Positions 4,198-8,773 of a stretch of DNA of 8,773 nucleotides are shown piece by piece. How positions within the stretch are numbered: position 1 is the first letter of the stretch; the number at the start of each line of letters is the position of its first letter. Made by a program: the position numbers and the translations under genes. Below the pieces are notes generated by a model, which was not told the origin of the DNA, did not search any database, and saw only the letters and a list, made by a program, of their open reading frames with translations. This stretch comes from CAYMLL01 sp964390645. GTDB lineage: Bacteria; Planctomycetota; UBA8108. The DNA lies in contig CAYMLL010000308.1 in the NCBI GenBank assembly GCA_964390645.1, forward strand, positions 1 to 8,773, read 5' to 3'.

Positions 4198-6294
4198 TCA
4201 AATCCGGAATCTCGCGGCCACCTCCTCCGGAACCGGCGCGTACGACTGCGGCTCGAGGCTGATCGTGCCCCGCCCCTGGCTCAAGGATCGCAACTGACTC
4301 GAGTAGCCGAAAGCCTCCGCGAGCGGAACAAGGCCGCGGATGACACGGAGGCCCTGCGCCAGGTCGACGGCCTCGATCTGGGTGCGGCGCTGGTTGAGGT
4401 CGTTCGAGACTCCCCCGTAGTACTCCTCCGGCAACTGGATCTCGAAGCGCATCACAGGCTCGAGAACGACGCTACCGGCCCCCTCCAGCGCCTTTTCGAA
4501 GGCGGCAGCAGACGCCGCCGCGAAGGCCACCGGGGAGCTGTCGCCTTGCCTCACGCCACCGTCGACCGCTCGCGCCCGGATCTGCATCAGCGGAAGGCCA
4601 AAATCACCGCCGGACTCGACCGACGACCACAGGGACTCGGTGATCGCGGGATGGAACTCGAGCGGCACCCGGTCCTTGCGGATCTCGTTGACGACCTCCG
4701 GCTTCTGCAAACCCGTTGCGGGCTCAATCTCCACGACCACACGGGCGTACTGCGTTCGCTCGCCGAGCCGCCGGTCGAACACACCCTCACCGCGCGACCG
4801 GGATAGAATCGTCTGTCGGTACGCGACGCGAGGCTTGCCGACCGTCGCGTCGACCCGGAACTCCTGCTCGAGCCGGTTGCGAGCGATCTCGAGATGGAGC
4901 TCGCCCATTCCGGAGATCACCAGCTGACCGGTGTCCGCGTCCTCACGCCATGCGAAGGTCGGATCCTCACGAGCGAGCCGACCGAGACACTCGATCAGCT
5001 TGTCGCGATCCGCGATCGCTCTGGGCTCGATCGCCATGGCGACAACTCGCTCGGGGAAGACCGGCGGCTCGAGCGCAATCTGATGCGCAGGGTCCGATAT
5101 CGTGTCGCCAGTGGAGGTCTGTCGAAGACCGACAACGGCAACGATGTTCCCGGCCTCGACGCGTTCGAGCTTCTCACGGCTGTCCGCGTGCATGAGGTAG
5201 AGCTTCGCCGCGCGCTCCTTCTTGCCAGTTCGAGAGTTGAAGACCTGTTTGCCCGCCTCGAGGACGCCGCTGTAGACACGCACGTAGACAAGATCGCCGT
5301 GCTGATCCGCGAAAGTCTTGAAAGCAAGCCCACAGAACGGCTCCTCGACAGTGAGACGACGAGCCTCCTCGCGAGGCTCCTTGCCCTTTCTTCCCAGGTG
5401 CGGATGCACTCCCTGGACGCTGACGAGATCCTGCGGGGCCGGCAGATACTGGCACACTGCATCCAGAAGCGGCTGGATCCCACGGTTGCGCAGCGCCGAT
5501 CCCGCGAGGACCGGCGTCAGCCTGCCGGCGATTGTCCCGACACGGATGGCGGCTCGCAAACGGTCGACGTCGACATCCTCCCCGTCCAGGTACGCTTCCA
5601 GAAGCGAGTCGTCGAATTCCGTCGCCGCCTCGACGAGGACCTCTCTCCACGTCTCTACGAGTCCGCGAAGCTCCGGCGGAACCTCGCCGAGGACCACTTT
5701 CTCGCCGAGAGACTCCCGGTCGAACCGGACCGCCTTACGCTCGAGAAGGTCGACAACGCCGTCAAACCCCTTCTCGCTTCCGATCGGAATCTGCGTGGGA
5801 ACGGCGTTCGAGCCCAGCTTGTCGCGAATCGCGTCGACCACACGAAAGAAGTCCGAGCCGACCCGGTCGAGCTTGTTGACGAACGCGATCCTCGGCACGC
5901 CGTAGCGATTCGCCTGACGCCAGACCGTTTCGGACTGAGCTTCCACCCCCCCGGTGCCGCAGAAGATCCCGATGGCGCCATCGAGCACGCGAAGCGAGCG
6001 CTCGACCTCCGACGTGAAGTCCACGTGACCCGGTGTGTCGATGATGTTCACGCGGTGGTCTTTCCACTCGATCGTGGTAGCTGCCGCAGTGATCGTGATA
6101 CCCCGCTCCCGCTCCTCCTTCATCCAATCGAGGGTCGCCGTTCCTTCGTGCACCTCCCCGATACGATGCTCCTTGTGCGAGTAGAAAAGCATACGCTCGG
6201 AGACGGTGGTCTTGCCGGCATCGATGTGCGCGATGATGCCGATGTTCCGGATGTCACGGATCTCGCCGACGTTGCGAGAGGGTTGCCTTGCCAT
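4198..6294 (-). CDS. fusA: elongation factor G (translational GTPase)
   Basis: EF-G drives tRNA-mRNA translocation and, with RRF, ribosome recycling. The 698-residue product has normal length and all GTPase motifs: G1 AHIDAGKT (22-29), switch I RGITI (64-68), G3 DTPGHVDF (86-93) with catalytic His90, G4 NKLD (140-143) and G5 GSAL (265-268). Domain II follows, then domain III (EDPTF, SGMGELHLEI about 443-470), domain IV (about 480-610) and domain V (LEPVMRFEI to the end). The domain IV tip is non-canonical. Where E. coli has YHDVDSSE, with the key His583, this protein has VRQGDSSP (581-588, Arg582 at the His position), and the usual GGxIP loop reads KDRVP. From memory, domain V (NDLNQRR, GLVPLAEAFGYSS) recalls EFG2/spdEFG2-type factors. 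It sits 112 nt after rpsG behind a hairpin, and no strong binding site is seen. Confidence 0.95.
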   Translation of the reverse strand: MARQPSRNVGEIRDIRNIGIIAHIDAGKTTVSERMLFYSHKEHRIGEVHEGTATLDWMKEERERGITITAAATTIEWKDHRVNIIDTPGHVDFTSEVERSLRVLDGAIGIFCGTGGVEAQSETVWRQANRYGVPRIAFVNKLDRVGSDFFRVVDAIRDKLGSNAVPTQIPIGSEKGFDGVVDLLERKAVRFDRESLGEKVVLGEVPPELRGLVETWREVLVEAATEFDDSLLEAYLDGEDVDVDRLRAAIRVGTIAGRLTPVLAGSALRNRGIQPLLDAVCQYLPAPQDLVSVQGVHPHLGRKGKEPREEARRLTVEEPFCGLAFKTFADQHGDLVYVRVYSGVLEAGKQVFNSRTGKKERAAKLYLMHADSREKLERVEAGNIVAVVGLRQTSTGDTISDPAHQIALEPPVFPERVVAMAIEPRAIADRDKLIECLGRLAREDPTFAWREDADTGQLVISGMGELHLEIARNRLEQEFRVDATVGKPRVAYRQTILSRSRGEGVFDRRLGERTQYARVVVEIEPATGLQKPEVVNEIRKDRVPLEFHPAITESLWSSVESGGDFGLPLMQIRARAVDGGVRQGDSSPVAFAAASAAAFEKALEGAGSVVLEPVMRFEIQLPEEYYGGVSNDLNQRRTQIEAVDLAQGLRVIRGLVPLAEAFGYSSQLRSLSQGRGTISLEPQSYAPVPEEVAARFRI

Positions 6295-6319
6295 GTTTCA
6301 GGTCCGAGTCCCAACGAAG

Positions 6320-6362
6320 AAAGGCCGGAAAGGCCGCCCTGTCGGCAGCGCTCCCGGCCCTC
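6320..6362 (-). promoter_or_regulatory. strong hairpin between rpsG and fusA
   Basis: On the minus strand, arm 6344-6362 folds onto arm 6320-6338 around the 5-nt loop GACAG (6339-6343). The inner stem is GCTGCC/GGCGGC (6 bp, one G-U). A single C/C mismatch follows, then a 12-bp outer stem with a 6-bp GGCCGG/CCGGCC core flanked by A-U and G-U pairs. In total 18 pairs are interrupted by one mismatch. The 3' arm runs into TTTCTTCGTT, a broken U-rich tract, and ends 25 nt before the fusA ATG. It could be a leaky terminator or attenuator, an RNA processing site, or a regulatory site for EF-G synthesis. A T7 tract at 6382-6388 lies upstream of the hairpin and is not positioned as its terminator tail. 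Confidence 0.55.
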
Positions 6363-6406
6363 TGTATCGTTCGAATCGTTGAAAAAAAGCGTTCTTGTCG
6401 CCTACC

Positions 6407-6916
6407 TCACCATGCGAAGTGGGCAAAGAGCTTGTTGGCCTCAGCCATCTTGTGAGTGTTGTCCCGCCACTGGATGGAGGAACCCTGGTTGAGGAAGGCA
6501 TCGTGCAACTCGTCAGCGAGGCACTGAGCCATCGGTTTGCCCTTGCGACCACGCGAGTTCCCGATGATGACACGGATGGCCAACGTTTGCTGGCGCTTGC
6601 GAGAAATCTCCATCGGCACCTGGTAGGTCGCGCCGCCGACACGCTTGGAGCGTACCTCCAGGTTGGGCTTCACGTTGTTGACCGCCCCCAGGAACACGTC
6701 AAGCGGCTCCTTGTCCTTGACGCGCCTCGCGGCGATGTCGATGGCATCGTACACGATCTGCTGAGCAGTCGTCTTCTTGCCGTCGAGCATCACCTTGTTG
6801 ATGACCTTCGAGACCACCAGATTGTTGTACTTGGGGTCGGCCTTCAGGAAGCGCTCGGTCGACTTGAACTTAAACTTGGTCTTCTCGACCTTCTTCTTGC
6901 GTCGCGGTCTGCGCAT
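6407..6916 (-). CDS. rpsG: 30S ribosomal protein S7
   Basis: S7 initiates assembly of the 30S head and contacts E-site tRNA; in E. coli it represses the str operon. The product is 169 residues, against about 156 for typical S7. The extra length lies mainly at the N-terminus, where residues 1-18 are highly basic (RRPRRKKK, KFKFK), and in a small insertion near RGRKGKPMA. The core matches: DPKYNNLVVSKVINKVMLDGKKTTAQQIVYDA (27-58), PLDVFLGAVNNVKPNLEVRSKRVGGATYQVP (71-101), MAEANKLFAHFAW at the end. The ATG lies 11 nt after the rpsL stop; only a weak GGGCT-type binding site is present. Wording such as RSKRVGGATYQVP and FAHFAW is, from memory, like planctomycete S7. Confidence 0.97.
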   Translation of the reverse strand: MRRPRRKKKVEKTKFKFKSTERFLKADPKYNNLVVSKVINKVMLDGKKTTAQQIVYDAIDIAARRVKDKEPLDVFLGAVNNVKPNLEVRSKRVGGATYQVPMEISRKRQQTLAIRVIIGNSRGRKGKPMAQCLADELHDAFLNQGSSIQWRDNTHKMAEANKLFAHFAW

Positions 6917-6927
6917 CGATCTGAGCC

Positions 6928-7296
6928 CTAGCCCTTCTTCGCTCCGTACTTCGAACGACTGCCCCGCCGACCGTCGACACCGAGAGTATCGAGAGTGCCA
7001 CGGACGATGTGGTAGCGGACGCCAGGGAGGTCACGCACGCGACCTCCTCGCACGAGCACGATGTTGTGCTCCTGCAGGTTGTGCCCGACACCGGGAATGT
7101 ACGCCGTGATCTCCTTGCCGTTGGTCAAACGGACCCGGGCGATCTTCCGCAGGGCCGAGTTCGGCTTCTTCGGTGTCTGAGTCTTCACCTGCAAGCAGAC
7201 ACCACGCCGCTGAGGACAGGCCTCCAGAACGGGCGACTTGCTCTTACGCTTGGCCTTCTTGCGGCCCTTGCGGACCAGTTGGTTAATCGTCGGCAT
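6928..7296 (-). CDS. rpsL: 30S ribosomal protein S12
   Basis: S12 is at the decoding centre and controls translational fidelity; it is the classical streptomycin target-site protein. The 122-residue product has normal length and matches throughout: MPTINQLVRKGRKK, CPQRRGVC (27-34), TPKKPNSALRK (41-51), YIPGVGHNLQEHNIVLVRGGRVRDLPGVRYHIVRG (66-100), RSKYGAKKG at the end. Lys43 is wild type. Position 88, Lys in E. coli, is Arg here (codon CGT at 7033-7035); Asp89, the residue methylthiolated by RimO in E. coli, is present. The start is the conserved MPTINQL, although no Shine-Dalgarno-like motif is evident upstream. It lies 90 nt after rpoC and 11 nt before rpsG. Confidence 0.98.
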   Translation of the reverse strand: MPTINQLVRKGRKKAKRKSKSPVLEACPQRRGVCLQVKTQTPKKPNSALRKIARVRLTNGKEITAYIPGVGHNLQEHNIVLVRGGRVRDLPGVRYHIVRGTLDTLGVDGRRGSRSKYGAKKG

Positions 7297-7386
7297 CGAT
7301 GTTTATCGGTCGTTGAGGTCCGGACTCGAAACTGAAACTCGTTCAAAAAAAGACGGGAGCACGCGGGGCGAGAACCCGAAGTGCCA
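7297..7386 (-). other. rpoC-rpsL spacer with T7 tract
   Basis: On the minus strand this 90-nt spacer has a GC-rich stretch with short complementary segments (GCAC/GTGC and CGGG/CCCG, 4 bp each), followed by TCTTTTTTT. The T run is at 7345-7351. This looks like a weak intrinsic terminator or attenuator, but the stems are short and the T tract is offset, so I do not call a terminator. No promoter of good consensus is seen. Confidence 0.3.
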
Positions 7387-8773
7387 TCAGCTGACACTCG
7401 GCGGAGGCGGTGACTCCTCCTCCGAAGCAACGAGCCCGGGAATAGCCTCCTGGCCGTTCTCAGGACGGTCCTGGACGACGGGCTTTCTGCGTATCGGTTC
7501 GCCGAGCTTCTTCACGCCCTGCTGCAAGTAGGCCTTGAAGCCGGTCCCGGCAGGGACGAGATGCCCCAGGATCACGTTCTCCTTGAGGCCGACAAGGGGG
7601 TCGGTTTTACCTGCGAGCGCGGCCTCGGTCAACACCTTGGTGGTCTCCTGGAAGCTCGCCGCCGAGATAAAGCTGTCCGAATGGAGGGAAGCCTTGGTGA
7701 TTCCGAGCAGCAGGGGCTCCGCGGTTGCCGGCTTCATCCCCTTCTTGATGGTCTCGTTGTTGATCGCCTTGAAGCGGAACTTGTCGATGACGGTTCCCGG
7801 CAGAAGATCGGTGTTACCGGACTCGTTCACCTCGACGCAGCGCAGCATCTGGGCGATAACGATCTCGACGTGCTTATCGTCGATCGTCACGTTCTGCGAG
7901 CGGTAGACATTCTGCACCTCGCGGAGAAGGTACTGCTGAACGGCCTCCTCGCCGCTGATGCGCAGGATGTCCTTGGGCACGAGCGGGCCGTCGACAAGCG
8001 GCTGCCCCGCCTTGACGGAATCCCCAGCGTGCACGCGGAAGTGCTTGCCGTGCGGGATCACGTGCTCGACTTCCATACCGGACTCGTTCTTGACGAGAAT
8101 CGTCGCCTTGCCGCGCTTCTTCTCTCCGAGCTGGACGACACCGTCGACCTCCGCGATCACCGAGGGGTTCTTCGGACGTCGCACCTCGAAGATCTCGGTG
8201 ACTCGCGGCAAACCGCCGGTGATGTCCTGGACTCCGGACACCTCGCGAGGCGTCTTCGCCAGCAACGTACCGGCAGACATCTTCTGCCCCAGCTCGACCT
8301 CGATGTACGCCTTCTCGGGAATCGGGTACATCGCGAGCCGATCACCACCCTCATCCTTGATGATGATCTGCGGGTGCAGTTCGCCCTTGTGCTCGAGGAT
8401 TTGTCGGCGGAACGTCTTGGACTTCTGGTCCTGCTCCACCTTCATGGTCACGCCTTCGATGATGTCGTCATATTCGACCACCCCCGCCACCTCGGCGAGA
8501 ATCGGGATCATGTGAGGCTCCCACGTGAGGATCTCGGCGCCCGGTTTGACCTCTGCGTCCTCCGCAATATGCAGAACCGCACCTGCTGGCACGACGTGAC
8601 GCTCGAGCTCACGTCCCTTGTCGTCCAGGATCACCACCTCACCGTTGCGATTGAGCACCACCTGCTGGTTCTGCGGATTGGTGACGACCTTGAGGTTGCT
8701 GTACTTGAGAACGCCGGTGTACTTGCTCGTGTACGACGACTCCTCGACCGCCTTCGACGCCACTCCCCCGATG
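7387..8773 (-). CDS. rpoC: RNA polymerase beta' subunit, C-terminal third (5' end outside window)
   Basis: Beta' forms the clamp and much of the active site of RNA polymerase. The frame is open to the window edge; 461 residues are visible and the true start lies beyond it. The GTG at 8761-8763 is internal. The visible part opens with IGGVASKA, matching E. coli IGGAASRA in the trigger loop. About 180 residues follow in the place of the SI3 insertion (GVLKYSNLKVV, VPAGAVL, WEPHMIPILAEVAGVV), then the second trigger-loop half DITGGLPRV (183-191). After this come RRPKNPSVIAE, PHGKHF, LVDGPLVPKDIL, DKHVEIVIAQMLR, LLLGITKASL, SFISAASFQETTKVLTEAAL and LGHLVPAGTGF (402-412), then a 49-residue variable tail with EEE and PPPP. 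rpsL follows after 90 nt. The wording best fits Planctomycetota, from memory. Confidence 0.97.
   Translation of the reverse strand, partial: IGGVASKAVEESSYTSKYTGVLKYSNLKVVTNPQNQQVVLNRNGEVVILDDKGRELERHVVPAGAVLHIAEDAEVKPGAEILTWEPHMIPILAEVAGVVEYDDIIEGVTMKVEQDQKSKTFRRQILEHKGELHPQIIIKDEGGDRLAMYPIPEKAYIEVELGQKMSAGTLLAKTPREVSGVQDITGGLPRVTEIFEVRRPKNPSVIAEVDGVVQLGEKKRGKATILVKNESGMEVEHVIPHGKHFRVHAGDSVKAGQPLVDGPLVPKDILRISGEEAVQQYLLREVQNVYRSQNVTIDDKHVEIVIAQMLRCVEVNESGNTDLLPGTVIDKFRFKAINNETIKKGMKPATAEPLLLGITKASLHSDSFISAASFQETTKVLTEAALAGKTDPLVGLKENVILGHLVPAGTGFKAYLQQGVKKLGEPIRRKPVVQDRPENGQEAIPGLVASEEESPPPPSVS

Noticed and set aside
4894..6492. 532-codon plus-strand open frame opposite fusA (and a 427-codon frame at 3523-4806)
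   Set aside because: Both lie antisense to clear genes or across the promoter gap. Such long shadows are expected from GC-rich codon bias, and the translations are Arg/Asp-rich with no family resemblance.
8761..8763. GTG as the start of a separate 458-residue protein
   Set aside because: The frame continues upstream to the window edge with the conserved beta' residues IGG, so this is an internal codon of a partial rpoC.

Overview
This window is a single, densely packed minus-strand stretch of the bacterial str–S10 translation gene cluster. In transcription order (window end to window start) it holds: the 3' third of rpoC (RNA polymerase beta'), rpsL (S12), rpsG (S7), fusA (EF-G), a 474-nt gene-free gap, then rpsJ (S10), rplC (L3), rplD (L4), rplW (L23), rplB (L2), rpsS (S19) and the start of rplV (L22), which runs off the window at base 1. 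No plus-strand gene is supported; the long plus-strand frames are GC-rich antisense shadows. No RNA gene, mobile element or CRISPR array was seen.

The organism is a high-GC Gram-negative-type bacterium. The beta' fragment carries an insertion of about 180 residues in the trigger loop, as in E. coli SI3. From memory of the families, the beta' sequence after it (DITGGLPRV, PHGKHF, LVDGPLVPKDIL, GEEAVQQYL), the S7 segment RSKRVGGATYQVP and the gene order with fusA next to rpsJ and no tuf between them best fit Planctomycetota or a relative. This is an inference, not a certainty.

Layout: (1) 7387-8773 rpoC, then a 90-nt spacer with a T7 tract. (2) 6407-7296 rpsL-rpsG, 11 nt apart, then a 112-nt spacer holding a strong 18-bp hairpin just upstream of fusA. 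(3) 4198-6294 fusA. (4) 3724-4197 a gap with a consensus sigma70-type promoter (TTGACA-16-TATAAT) pointing at rpsJ and about 315 nt of structured 5' leader. (5) 1-3723 the S10 operon, with genes 4-34 nt apart.

The genes supply transcription (beta'), 30S proteins (S12, S7, S10, S19), 50S proteins (L3, L4, L23, L2, L22) and the translocation/recycling GTPase EF-G. The most unusual feature is that three 50S protein genes carry in-frame tandem repeats with units of 6 or 18 bp that encode acidic or Gly-Asp low-complexity segments: (GD)4 inside L3, a (DDGEVA)n acidic tail on L4 and a (DTGSTE)n acidic tail on L22. L4 and L22 both line the nascent-peptide exit tunnel. Other notable points are Arg88 in S12 at a classical streptomycin-resistance position, a non-canonical EF-G domain IV tip, and an HPM in place of HPH beside the conserved His of L2.
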